Shown piece after piece: positions 46,594 through 58,780 of a stretch of 64,000 nt of DNA. The stretch is taken from positions 11,831,907-11,895,906 of the forward strand of contig NC_092584.1 of assembly GCF_016086655.4 (NCBI RefSeq), given 5' to 3'. The stretch is from Lepeophtheirus salmonis (taxonomy: Eukaryota > Arthropoda > Copepoda > Siphonostomatoida > Caligidae). A program made the translations under genes and the position numbers. Under the pieces are notes generated by a model, which had not been told where the DNA came from, did not search any database, and was given only the letters and a program-made list of their open reading frames with translations. The stretch's first letter is position 1. Each line of letters starts with the position of its first letter.

Positions 46594-48879
46594 AAATAAA
46601 TAGAGCATTGATGTGTTCATAACACAAGTGGTAAAAAGTCCCGCCTTAACAAAGAAAACTCCATTTCTTTATTAAAATTGTTTTTGTTTTTTTATCATTC
46701 CCTTGATAGAAACGGGGTCCCCATAACAGTTTTCCAGCCCTCGCTTAGCTTCAACAGTATTTTTTCCAATCAGGAAGCAGTGTAAAATTAAAAAACTAAA
46801 TTTTTTTTGATCCATTGTTTCGAAAGTAACAAAAAATAGCTCAACACTTAGCACAATAACTTACAAAATAACAAACATATTGTTATGAAACTTTGACCCC
46901 TGTCTTTTGAAGTAACTGAAAAAAAATTGAAAAAAATAGTGCGATCCATCTGTGAAACTTGGGACTTATCAGACTGAAGTACGAATTTTGAAGAGTAAAG
47001 ACTTGACTTAAGTATCAAAAGTTAAGATTCCAAACTTATGTAACTAATCTAAAATGCTTCACATATAATCCAAACATTTAAAGTACTCGTCTTTTGTATC
47101 AATGGCTATATTACCCGCAGGATAGCACCTTTTTGCCGTTGATCGTTATCAAAACACTTATCCAATAATCAATATACAAGTGCTTTCTAATTTATAGATA
47201 AAATATTTATTAGAAAAATAATAAATGCTCCATAACTCAATATTTTTCGGCATCAATAAATAAAACTCATTAATGTATTTTCCCACATTGAGAGTGAAGA
47301 GAAGATATTCATTTCAATGAACAAAACATCCCCTGGACCAACACGTAATGTATTATAGAAAAAAAAGAACCATACAAATCTATGAAAAATAAAATGAGCA
47401 CAAAATTAAAGGAGGAACAAAGGAAAAGACATTATATGTAGTTTACAAATTAGGAATTCATTACAAAGAAAGGCGTATAAATAAATGAAAAAAGTTAAAT
47501 TTAAAAGAATCCTCCTCAGACAATATCAAGACTTTAGCCTTCATGACATGGAGATGCTAAAAACAAGTTGAGGATGTTCATTTGAGTAGTTAAAAGATGG
47601 TTAGACAACGGTATCCTCAGAGTAACTACATATCCTTTAAATCTTTGTTGTCTGTGAATTTGACTTACTGATAGTGCTCTAAACGTTGATATAATAGAGT
47701 GAAATTACTCTATATCTTGTTAAACTGCAAATATTCCTATACTAATCAATAAAAAAACATTCAAATCCACATGGTTCCGTGTCAAAGTCTATTCTAATTC
47801 CTTAAAATGATTAATTAAACTATTTTTTACAACAGCTTTGTGTAGATCACTGGTTTTTAATGTTGTTGGAGGTAGTGAACCCCATCAGTTTCATATTAAT
47901 ATTCACCAAACCTTTTTTAATTGGTAGAGTGGAGCGTGTCATCAAAAATCTTATCTATTTTGACCTCCCCCGAACTCCAGAGAATGAGTGAGTAACTCAT
48001 TCAATGTTGATAATCCTGTAGAGAAAAACGCGTGCAAGGAAAAGGGGAGGAGAAAGACATATGGTATCATTGTTTAAATACTGATGTGATTATCAACTGC
48101 CTGCTTTATTATGATTTTTGAGGGTATAACAAAAATTTTAATGAAGATATACTACGTATAATTGACTTAGACGTTTTTTATCCGTTACAGTAGTTTTGAA
48201 AACGTCACACTCCATGAAATTGTAATTAATCATGAACCATATTCTCAGAATAATAACTAATGAAACTACAAAGTAGAGTATTTCGAAATATATTTGAAGT
48301 TCCAAGTTTAAAAAGAAGGCTTAAATAAAATCTAATCTACATACTAAAAAATATACCATCATACATTTATTTGAAATATACAAAATTAAACAATTGTAAT
48401 CATATAACTAATAGTAACAATAAATTAAACATACAGAATATTTAAATAATTGATTGATCCAAATAATATTTCCTTGTTCTGGCATCTGAATTCAGTTAAA
48501 TATGTCATAACTTTAGGTTGCAAAACATAAGCCAGACGTGGAGTTTAATCAAAAAGATAATCAACCCTTTTTCTTCATGTGGAAGTTGCTATATACAATT
48601 GTGCACAGGATAGATATATCTTTACCGATGAGATCTAAATAATTATTCATAATAAAGTAAATGTCAAAATCATAAAATTAGACAATAGATATACAAATTA
48701 AAAAAATTGTAGAATTAAATCCATCGTACAGACTTAGAGCAAAAGCTAATTATGTACTAATGTCCGGCGATATTACTCCTTATTAAGAGCATCAAAAAAT
48801 ATTTTTCTCCGTTATTTATGCTTATATAACAACATATCATGAAGGATACACACAATTGCTAATGATAATGCTACACCCA
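46594..48879. other. Unassigned AT-rich DNA
   Basis: No gene was recognised. The text near 46960-47040 (GGACTT, GACTTGACTT words) echoes the dispersed repeat at 11000-11100. Confidence 0.35.
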
Positions 48880-48884
48880 ATGGA

Positions 48885-49165
48885 ACTACCCCCGTTGTTT
48901 TGACCATTTAACCAGTTGTTTTTGCCTTTTATCAGTTTTCTGAACACCATTTCTTGGAGCTCATCAACCATAGCTAATCCTTAAGTGATAAAAAGTAATA
49001 TTTATTGACTATGTAATATTAAAAACCTAATGATCATACCCAAGTCTTTAAGTGAAGAAACTAGTGTCAGACAAACTAGTTGCGAACCATCCAAAGCTAC
49101 TACCCCCATTGTTGTGACCATTTAAGCAGTTGTTTTTGCAATTTAATGAGTTGTGTATCATAATC
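48885..49165 (+). repeat. Direct repeat pair about 205 bp apart
   Basis: ACTACCCCCGTTGTTTTGAC then CATTTAACCAGTTGTTTTTG (48893-48930) recurs as ACTACCCCCATTGTTGTGAC then CATTTAAGCAGTTGTTTTTG (about 49099-49137). The bases between are not clearly duplicated. Confidence 0.75.
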
Positions 49166-49385
49166 TTGATATGTTTAGCTAAAATAGAATCATATTTTAT
49201 GGTTAGATTTAAAAAAAAAATGAATACTTACTGTTAGATTGTACAAAATTCAGAGTTCCATTTCGAAATTAGTAAATATTTTATACACTCATAACTTTGA
49301 TCGTAATTTGGTGTGCATGACTCAAAACATGCTGAAAATTATATCAACTTCACAATTTACAATGAGGGTATTTCTATAAATACCA

Positions 49386-49776
49386 TCATTAATTTAATGA
49401 TGGTTCCTCGGGAAGGGATAGGTTTACCCGTGTATTTCTCCATAAATTTTTTGAACGTAGGATAATGAGCAATGGATAAGGGTATATACATGCAATAAGC
49501 ATCTTTGTGAGATGAAAGTTAATGTCTGACTTGATGTATTCATCAATTAACTTGATTTTATAGATAAATATCCATACTCTTAATATGAGATGATGATAAT
49601 GAGTGGCGTGTAATTCTAGAAAGGGGACTAAAGGAACATTTATATCGACAAATCCGGCAAGCCATCTGTTTCTCGTCCAGTAAGTATTTCCAAATTCCTG
49701 GGCCTCCATTTCCAGAAATCCAGACAGAAAGAGACGTTATTTTAGGCACTTTATTAAGTTCTCCATCGACTGTCAC
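49386..49776 (-). pseudogene. CGGBP1/BED-like transposon-derived zinc-finger fragment
   Basis: The minus strand from 49776 encodes SLSVWISGNGGPGIWKYLLD, then QMACRICRYKCSFSPLSRIT followed by RHSLSSSH, a Cys-x2-Cys...His...His finger. After a stop and frame changes, 49480-49386 encodes YIPLSIAHYPTFKKFMEKYT followed by GKPIPSRGT. A zinc finger followed by an (N)IPL.K.(D/N)HP.F..FLEKYTGK.IP block is the architecture of CGGBP1 and related hAT-derived proteins. The catalytic hAT region is not present. Broken frames mean it is not an intact gene unless introns rescue it. Confidence 0.6.
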
Positions 49777-49779
49777 TAT

Positions 49780-51150
49780 CTAATAATATAAAATATTGAA
49801 TAATAAAGACGGTAATTGATTATGTTCTTCCTTGAGAAAGATGTTTATTATTTTAGTTACAACAATTATACCATAAGTCTTTCTACCTAAAACCGTCCCT
49901 CCCTTTTCCTTGCACGAATTTTTCTTTACAGGATCGTTAACTTTGAGAATGACTCACTGGATCCCTGGAACTCGATCGAAGCCAGGTTAAGAGCCACTGG
50001 TATAGATGTTGTTTTAATAATATAATTAAATATTAAATTTGAGCTATACATAGCTTGCTAAGAATTTTTGGCCAGATTTTTTTTTCCAGAGTACTTAAAA
50101 GATCCTAATACAATCCAAAAAGTGGACCTAAAATTTAATTTGCTCATTTTCATGAATTAATTGCTCCCCACTCCCTTACTCAAAACATTTATTCAAGAGT
50201 TTACTTTATTTATCAAAGGATTGATGTGATTTTTAGGATTTAAATAGGGCCGGATTGCTATGTATGAAGTTTATTGTGTTGACCGATAACAAAAAATCAA
50301 ATTACTTTTGATATTAGAGGTATAAACGTAAGCTTTGGATGATTTTGAAGCTTTATCTATCGTTTTATATTATTGGAAGAATAGTTTTTTTGATAAAGGA
50401 ACTCGTACTAAAGAAACTACTACCTTCTAATAACACATACAATACTTGTAAAATCACCAAATTTATAAAATGGATTTGTTCTACGTATGGAACTTAAGAT
50501 ATTATTAATCTCATTTGTTTTTATCTATTTTTATTGATACAGCCATTCGTCCACTAATGATATATAAGTGTGCAAGTATTTGAATAATATAATAAAAAGG
50601 TGTAAAAGCTTGAATAAAACAAATAGGGTTGTTATTCAATCTGCTCTTGTCTTTTATTTGGGTACTGAACTGGACTTAAATTAGTATTGCTATCCAGTGA
50701 ATATCCCACCTAGTAAATAAAGCTACTTATCCATTGTTTTCAAGCCTTTTTTTTACTTTATTTATAAGGTTAACATAAAAAACAGTGAACGATGTACATA
50801 TAACAATTATAATCCAGATTACAGATATTTGAATCCGTCTTTATCATAAATTAAAATAATTTATTATTTGTTTTTATTACTGACGTCATAATAATACATT
50901 AGACTTTATATATATATATATGATAACTAACTAAGAGATCCTTATAACAGACCATATATGGAAGTATTGCAGTGTGGGCTTTGATCGATTTAGATATGAC
51001 TTGCATGAAAAATGTAAAAACATGTGTCACCAATTGATGACTTAAACTTCAGGTTATCTATTCATGTTATTAGATATGTTTAGGCACAACTTCTACTAAG
51101 ACCGATCGAGATGTCTGTTAGGCCGCCTATTTCACAAATTAGACAGAACA
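49780..51150. other. Unassigned AT-rich DNA
   Basis: No gene was recognised. Confidence 0.35.
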
Positions 51151-51154
51151 ATTG

Positions 51155-52080
51155 CTAGGGTGGGTGAAAAAAATATTTCAAATTACATCTCAAAGTCATA
51201 ATTAGAGAATCAGACAAATTTAAGAGAACAAATAATACGATATAGAAGCTATTAATATAAAATAAAACAAATAGATACGACAAATTATTAGTTACACTAT
51301 ACATATACAAAATGAAATATAGAAATACAGAAATAAATATACTTATTGGCAGAATAGAATATGCATTGGCAATACAGACAAAACTATCGAGAAAAGAGAG
51401 GCACATTACCTTTAGGAGTCTAAAATTATCTTCTACTCGTTTTCCAATGACAAAAGAGACACACATGCAATAAAGAAGTCAAGTGTACAGGTTATATAGG
51501 TAATTATCTGTATAGATTATACATCACAAACTCCACCTTATAAATGGAATTGTGATCAAGATAAGTTTTTTCTGAGTTATATGCATCAAGGAAACTGAAG
51601 GACTCCTGTAAATGAAATATTTTTCTTAGAGTAAGAGACGAAGCAGAGTTGACTTAAAAACTTCAGAATTTCAATGAAGAGCAGTGGATGGACGATGATA
51701 ACTCTTTCTGTTCCTCACATGGGCTTTCAGTGGATTATCCTATCTTTTTGAACTCATTATTTCTTATGGCAGTATACGATAACTCCGTAGAAGATTTGGA
51801 GGAATTTATGTATTTTAGAACATAGAATGTTAGTATCACAGACATTGAAAGGTAAGGGGCATCTGCATAATGAACAATCCTTCCATTAATGAAGATAATA
51901 TCCATCGAGTAAGGCATACAGAGACGAGATCCCTTGTCCAGAAAATGAAGAAAGGATCAGAAGGCGTCTTCCTAGGATATCTAAATCAAAAAAATTGAAT
52001 TCCGAAGGAAAATGGATAGATTGAGATCCAATTAAATGCAATTCAGGCGGAGAGGGGAACTTTATTAAGGCATTTGACAA
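51155..52080 (-). pseudogene. Possible decayed multi-exon gene, unknown family
   Basis: Several minus-strand stretches are open: 52080-51886 (with FPSEFNFFDLDILGRRLL), 51917-51735 (GRIVHYADAPYLSMSVILTF) and 51466-51155 (RVEDNFRLLKVMCLSFLD, then hydrophobic text). At 51605-51537 there is an exon-like 69-nt piece, ATTTACAG before and AAG/GTGGAG after, encoding ESFSFLDAYNSEKTYLDHNS and three more residues, phase 0 at both ends. The ADAPYLSMS wording loosely recalls the ligand-binding region of ionotropic receptors, but this is too weak to assign. Frame changes between pieces suggest decay. Confidence 0.3.
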
Positions 52081-52825
52081 AGAAAATCAATTATTCAATA
52101 ATACTAAGGTAAGAGGCAAACTATAGTCTTTATTAAAGGGAGATGTGGTACACAATAAAAATATTAATAAATAATGAACCAAAAAGAAGAAAGAAAAATC
52201 CAAGGTTAATAGAAATAATTTTTATTAACCTTGAGAAAATCTACGGATTGTTTTACTTTTCTAATCTGAAAACAGTAATTTATTTTGAGCAGTTCTGGAT
52301 GATAATATTCTGTACAGCATAGAGAATCATTTTTGAATCTTTCTTTTGTGAAACGGGTAGAAAATAAAACGTATTTAATTAAATGATAAAAAGTTAAAAT
52401 AGTATAACAATTACGTAATTAAATTTTGTATCATTTTGTATGTATTCCATCATCCATTTTGAGCTTGTAATTACCGGGGGGCACGAGTAATTGTCATACT
52501 ATTAGAATTAAGTACATTTATTATTATTATTGTTCGGACACAACTTTAACATGATACAAAAGAATTATAATAACATATGTATGTAATCAGGCTAAAAAAG
52601 GAAAACACGATAATAATTGAGTACATCAGTACATTCTAAAACTTCAAAGACTCTCATTTGTAATATTAAAAGAAAATATATAAGATCAACAAGTAAAGCG
52701 CCACAAGGCTAGCTTGTGTGCGTAACACAAATGATTATTAGTCAGATATATATTTATTTCTTCAATCATGGTCATCTTTATTTCAAAGTACTCATTCACA
52801 CATTATTACTAAACATATATACGTT
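52081..52825. other. Unassigned AT-rich DNA
   Basis: Nothing was recognised. Confidence 0.35.
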
Positions 52826-52827
52826 GT

Positions 52828-53174
52828 GTACAAGTTACAACTTGCAATTTCTTCGTCTTAAAATTCATAAATTTATTGCAACATTCTAATTACCAAGTGT
52901 ACATTGAAACGATCATATTATTTTAATCTTTTAAAATTACATGGTTATGATTTATTTATGACTTTGGGCATTTTTGAACTTTATAATGTGCCTTATAATA
53001 CTTACATTTCCGTCATTTGTAATGATTTAGTCAAAAACTACACCATTAATGTATGGATCATCCATAGATTATTCAATCATTGCATGATCCTCACTCCAAG
53101 TACTGTAAATCCTTCATTTAAAATTATTCATCTCATTTTTTGGTTACAACTTGTACGAAATCGTAACTTGTACA
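52828..53174 (+). mobile_element. GTACAAGTTAC-type MITE, best copy
   Basis: It begins TGTACAAGTTACAACTTGCA (with the internal palindrome CAAGTT-AC-AACTTG) and ends GGTTACAACTTGTACG, then AAATCGTAACTTGTACA. The body matches 18110-18490 in direct orientation and 58412-58780 inverted. An accidental open frame (52904-53182) is not a gene. Confidence 0.75.
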
Positions 53175-53239
53175 TATCATAAAAATAAGAAGAGACGAAA
53201 AAAATAACAAGAAAGAGGACTAGGTTTATTTATTATTAT

Positions 53240-53490
53240 TTTTTTCTTTCCCCCTCCGGATAGCTAGTGTTGGGTTGGTCCATTATCGGTCTGAGTCGAG
53301 TCACCCGGTTGTCATAAAAAATGAACCAATAATGAAATTCTTGCCACGTGACATGGTCCTGCATCAGTCTGCGGACTGAAGACGTAGACCACAAAAGAAA
53401 GAAGCTTTTAATATTATAGAACCGGTCTGTGGAGACACAGAAATGCCCTATTTCATAGTAGCAACGAATTGAATAAACATAATTCATGTA
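53240..53490. other. GC-richer unassigned segment
   Basis: CTAGTGTTGGGTTGGTCC and CGGTCTGAGTCGAGTC text suggests a repeat sharing GGTCC words with 45640-45690, but no ends were defined. A TGACGTCA lies just beyond at 53511-53518. Confidence 0.3.
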
Positions 53491-53579
53491 TATTATTTAA
53501 AAAAGGTGTGTGACGTCACATGTGTTTGTTATGTATATACCAGAGCTCTGTTATATACCTAGTGGAGATAAGTAATATG

Positions 53580-54160
53580 GTTGACAGACAGCTTTGCCTC
53601 AAACATATTTGCCTCCTGCACCCTCGCCGTCAATTTTTTCCCCCGGCATACATGCTTGCCTCCAACATGTTTGCCACCAAGCATTTTGCTATCACAAGTT
53701 ATGTAATAAACTTTATACAGTTAACAGTCTGACTCGTGAAATAGATCCGAAATTTACGTCACTAGTATGATTTTTAAAAGTATACACGTGAACATCCTGG
53801 CTGGTGCTAAGCTACTCGTGGATATCTTCGTTGGAACGTATCTTCGAATAGTGATGGAATGGGTAAAAAAAAAAACTTTCAAGCTTACAAAGATATCTAT
53901 TTATTTTATAGGTCTTATGGAAGTCAATTCGTTATTACTTACACAAGCCCTGACTTCAATTTAGAACTAAAAAGTATTTTTTATTTCTTAAAATAGCAAT
54001 GACAATGTCAATATTTACTGTGTTAGATCTATTTTATAACTTTTGACGGCGGAAGTACAAGGCGGCAAGTATGTAGCACGGCAAATAAGCTTAACGGCGA
54101 GTGCGCAAGAGGAAAAAGAGACCTAGGCGAACATGTTTGAGGCAAATTCTCCTAGAACCA
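53580..54160. mobile_element. Foldback-like element with TTGCC subrepeats
   Basis: The left arm (about 53590-53690) repeats TTTGCCTCAAACATATTTGC, CTCCTGCACCCTCGCCGTCA, TGCTTGCCTCCAACATGTTT and GCCACC. The right arm (about 54050-54150) on the minus strand repeats the same words: TTTGCCTCAAACATGTTCGC, GCACTCGCCGTTAAG, ACTTGCCGCCTTG. Long inverted arms built of degenerate TTGCC/CGCC units enclose AT-rich text. No transposase is inside. Confidence 0.65.
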
Positions 54161-54329
54161 GTAATATGTTGGAATCCCATCCTTGTCGGCGATCCCACAA
54201 ATGAATCCACAGGGATAGTTTAAATTATTTATTTGAAGCTCCCAAATAGGAAGTAAGATCAGCACCAAAAGACTAATGTAGAATAACATGGTAAATCACA
54301 TAAAGTACTAAGAAAGTAAAAAAATTATT

Positions 54330-54470
54330 GGGCAACGATTTTCATCACCAAAAGATGTTATTGAAGCGTTTAAAAACCATGTTTTTGAAAAACAATTTTA
54401 GACGATAAATATTTGCATTTCATTATTAGGCCAGAAATATATATAGCAGCCTACGTAGAATATCAATTTT
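54330..54470 (+). mobile_element. Mariner family B, 3' terminal fragment
   Basis: The frame gives FSSPKDVIEAFKNHVFE, the stretch after the third catalytic Asp. The end AGCAGCCTACGTAG aligns with AGCAACCTAAGTAG at the end of the copy at 13700-14290. Confidence 0.65.
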
Positions 54471-55084
54471 TGTACATTGTTCATATCTGATTTAATAAAA
54501 GAATATAATGGATCTGTTATGTCTTTTGATTGTTATTAACTAAATAGGTTTCAAATATTTTATCTACTAAATAGGCAAATCGTTGTTAATGTAGAAGTCA
54601 TCTATAAGGTCAAAAGTTATTTTTGCAAATGAAAAAAATAAATATCAACTTCCCCATTAGTTAGAATTTATTCACATACATTACTATTATAGATAGGAAA
54701 TGAATTTAAACTCATAATTGAAATTTAGTCATCAAAAAACTATGTATGTTTGAAAGTATATATTTATATTTAGACATATAATGAGGTAATAGGATAAAAT
54801 TTCCATAAAAAGTAATTTCAAATCGCAACCTTTCATTAAATAAAAAATACAGAAAAAATCCATTTAATCGGTTTGTAGTAAGCCAAATCCTTCAAAATAA
54901 AGAACTATTATTCAATATTTATTGAGAAGTGTTCACTGTTTGACAATAGTTAACTTTAATTCAACTCATTATCTCATCTCTCAACTCATCTGAACACTGA
55001 TTTTAGAAAAAGAAGCAGAAACATCAAGAACCGTAATAAAAATAGAACATAAATTTTATGAAAAAGTTATAGGCCTGAATTAAG
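54471..55084. other. Unassigned AT-rich DNA
   Basis: Nothing was recognised. Confidence 0.35.
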
Positions 55085-55365
55085 GTCATCAAGCCGGTAA
55101 GACCTAGTCTTTCCTTTGGGACAACTTTATTGAGCATTTAGAGCCTCCAAATGTAGCCGGCCTTCTTTCCAGACACGAATCCCTTGGAATACTCTATCTA
55201 GGCGCGTCTTGTGGAGAGTGTCTACGCTACTCCTAACAGGAGTGTCCGGACTCAAGAGGCTTCCATCAGGAAGAACTGGACCAAGCTCGAGTATAACTAC
55301 ATTGTCAAGGTATGCAGGGGATTTAGATACTATTTAGACGATTACTGTAGCTGAGAGTACACAAA
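55085..55365 (+). mobile_element. Tc1/mariner relic, family D, C-terminal part
   Basis: After broken text at 55130-55200 the plus frame gives ARLVESVYATPNRSVRTQEA, then SIRKNWTKLEYNYIVKVCRG. This C-terminal block follows the WxxVE motif in mariner-type transposases and closely matches the minus-strand block at 63480-63590. Confidence 0.65.
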
Positions 55366-55879
55366 TTGGATAAAAGTTGTGGCAAGAAATATTATCAAAC
55401 GATTTTGATACCCTTTCCCTCAAAATAAAGTTAAAAACCCAATTATAACCCAAAACCTTCGTTTTGGTCTGTCAAATATTGAAAAAATTACTTTAAACTA
55501 GCAGGAGTTGACGACATTACATGGAGGTAGTAGGCGTCGATAAAAGACAAACTTGGCTTTAATAATAAATGAGTATATACGTACTTCCGTTTTATTTTTG
55601 AATACGACGCGCTGAGCTTCAAATACGCTCGCTCGTTGCTAATTATTGTTTATTTTCTGTTTAGATTTAGAAAAAAATTATGATCTGTATTAAAATAAGA
55701 AATCATAGAGATATTCTGACAGTTTTGATACATTTTGTGGTTAAAGCCAAATTTTCCTCTATGGTATTTTTTTCTCAAATAATGCGATTTACAACCTGGC
55801 CTAGCTATTGAAATTAAGTAGTAGTTTCATATTAAATTTGGCTCTTTCCACTCACTTTTTTATATTTGTCTGGTCAGTC
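55366..55879. other. Unassigned AT-rich DNA
   Basis: Nothing was recognised. Confidence 0.35.
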
Positions 55880-56050
55880 TGCTGTGAAATCCGGAGATCA
55901 CTTGCATGGACCTTCATGGACTAAAGAGGATTGGCCTAGGCTGTTTTCTTTATCTCCACCGGGTCTACTTTGACCTTCTTGACAGATCCCTTCTTCCTCT
56001 CCTCGAGTGTCATTTTATTCACTTGTACCTAAGCTAGAGAGCTCAAGTTT
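55880..56050 (-). mobile_element. Tc1/mariner family C, N-terminal fragment
   Basis: The minus strand runs GAGCTCTCTAGCTTAGGTAC, ACTTGTGAATAAAATGACAC-like text, GAAGAAGGGATCTGTCAAGA and AGTCCATGAAGGTCCATGC, aligning in order with the copy at 40190-40590. Later parts are absent. Confidence 0.6.
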
Positions 56051-58411
56051 GTTTTTATTGAATTAGTATTTTGTAACTTTGTCCGAATTTAAGTTGCTCT
56101 TGAGACAATTTAGAATATTCTGTGCTCTTTTCAACAGCTTTCGGCTTGCTTTAAAGATAGGATGTCTTGTTATCTTCTACAATGATTTTGCTTCTACATC
56201 ATTTGGGACTGAAAATAATAAAATGTATACCAATAGATAAAATCCATACTGAAAATTATGAAGCTAAAAAATAAAAGGATGTAAGAATAATACTATTGAT
56301 TAACTTGGGTTAGAGCTTTTTTCAGCTGGGGCATGTAAATATATGGACTTTTCTTATAGGGTGATTCAAAAATGAGTGTTATCCTTGACAAGGAAAGGTG
56401 TTTCCAGGATCTATTTATGCTGCTTCTACACATATTCATCTTCCTTCTAGAAGAAATATTTTGAAATTGGGGAAAAAAATAGGATTTTTTATGAAAAATC
56501 ATCAATTGACAACATAATTTAATTCAAGGAACACTTTTTGACGAAGATATGATAAAAAAAAATTTAAAAAAATTGAAATCAATTGATTTATTTATAAGAA
56601 TCTAGAAAAAAAGTATTAAATGACATTAAAAATTAAAAATATTTATACACAAATGAGATGAAATTTTTTTTAAGAACAATAATATTTTTATTTATTTTCC
56701 TTAATGTGAAAATTGTGCTGTTATAAAAAGGGGAGTCTTCATATCGACGCGCGTTATATACGGTGCATGTTTTTTGAGAGATAACTCGAAAATATTTAAT
56801 GAAGTTTATATATAGTTCTACAAAACTTACTTTTTCAAAAAGTTTATTCGACTTCATTCTATTTTATAAAAAAAAATTATTTATTCACAATAGTAGTTCA
56901 TTTTACTTATACAAACATACAAAAGCCGTTATGAAACTTTAATTTCTAAATCTTTCTTTTTAAGATTTAGCAGAATTTTTTTTTATTATTATCCCTTTAC
57001 ATGTACAAAATTCCCACTAAAGATCAATAATTTAAATTATAAAAAGAAATCAATAAAAAAAGGATTTTACTCAACTTATTTAACAAAGCATCAACACAAA
57101 GGTAACACTCCTCTTTGTAAGCAAAAATATACAATTTGTCCGGGTTTAAAGTCAATTGTTTCGGGTTATCTTGCGATTGTTTTGTTTAGATCTTCAGAAA
57201 GAGGAGTCTTTCTTTTTTTCTACAGGCGTAAATAATCCTGACTGTCTTTGCAAATATTGCTTCGATTTTAAAAACATTATCTCCTCCCAATTTAAGAGCA
57301 ATGAGTCAGTCCACGTCTTTAGCATTATGTTAAACTTGTCGATAATTATATTCTCCACCATACACAGTATAGGTCTCACTCGATCACAGAAATAAAATTG
57401 GTGAAACGGAGATTCTACGTTCCGTTATATTTGACTTACTGGTGTATATGGAGGATGTCGCCAGCTTGTACCGAAATCCCTTCTGTAAACATATTGTAAA
57501 GGGGTTTGAGTTTATTATTCTTGGATTGATTGCTTCTTCTTCCCTATTAAGTTTCTTCCAGCCCTTTGAAACAAAAGAAGCCGGGTTATGATTTTATTTT
57601 TATTTCGGTTATATTTTTTGTTGTTTTTGTTTTCCTTTCATAACCAATTCCTCAAAGAAGATGATTGGCCGGTCTACTCTAGGAAGTTAGCAGCTGACTC
57701 ATAGAAGTGACCCCTGCGTGAAGAATCCAATTTGAAATATTTCTTGAAAATCTTTTCAGTTCGCCTGTTGAAGTTAGGGCATGTTCTTTTTGGTACGGAT
57801 CGACTTTTCTAATGCATGGGTTAAAGTTGAGGAGTTTTTCAGGACCTAAAACAATGAGAGTACTCACTATTGAACTTTCCCCAGAAAATACGTTTCTATA
57901 CCCATAATTACCCAAGGTATTTAGTATTTAAAAAACTTTGTTTGGTCCAGAAAATATTATGTTTGAGAATTTATATCCAGTTGATTTTTTGCACGTGTAT
58001 TATCTTCTTTTTTTGCCCCAAACTTCTTCACTTTTCATGAGTCTTTTTAGTCAACTAAAGTTTAGATTTTTCTGAAATACTTCTGTGTCGACTGAACCAA
58101 GTCCCTAGCTATTGAGTGAGGTTATAAGGCGATCGTTGGAGATAAACTGTCGTTTGTCTCCCAGAACAGGGTATTTCTTGAAACAATCTATTATTTTGCA
58201 TGTTTTTTTTTGTTTTTTTAAATAGTATTCATATTATATTGTATTACCTCAATGTGGCTCTAATTAATTAATTGTTTTAATTGCACTTACGTTTAATTTT
58301 AATTTTAATACATTTATTTAACTACTTGGATATTAATAATTTATGTTTATATTATTTTAGAAATAATCATCTTGAAGTATGCGTATTCAAGAGGATTTTT
58401 ATTAAATATGT
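56051..58411. other. Unassigned DNA
   Basis: No gene was recognised. Minus frames 56293-56505, 56633-56857 and 57679-57915 have no domain. The last (with NPCIRKVDPYQKEHALT) is GC-richer and could be an exon fragment. Confidence 0.3.
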
Positions 58412-58780
58412 TGTGTACAAATTTTAATTTTGTACAAGTTTCAACTTGTATAACCAAACTGTATGGATATTTTTAGATGAAGGATTTACATTAAATGGGA
58501 TTACGATAATTCAAAAATGGAATATTAAATTGATATTATTAATTTACTAATGATGTAATTTTGGACATTTTTGATGAAAATTACTATTACTATTAGTAAT
58601 TCTGCGGCACACTAAAAATCCCCAGAGTTATATGACTCATAAATTCATCATAACCATATAATTTTAATAGGTTAAAATGAAATGATTGTGTCAATTGATA
58701 GTAGGTAATGTTGTATATAATCAATGCATTTTAAGACAAAAAAAACAAAAATATTTTGTACAGATATCGCAACTTGTACA
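58412..58780 (-). mobile_element. GTACAAGTTAC-type MITE, inverted copy
   Basis: The ends contain TTGTACAAGTTTCAACTTGT on the left and CGCAACTTGTACA on the right. GATGAAGGATTTACA is the complement of the TGTAAATCCTTCAT word in the copies at 18420 and 53105. Confidence 0.65.

Noticed and set aside
52904..53182. 92-codon open frame on the plus strand
   Set aside because: It lies wholly within a MITE whose other copies are not open.
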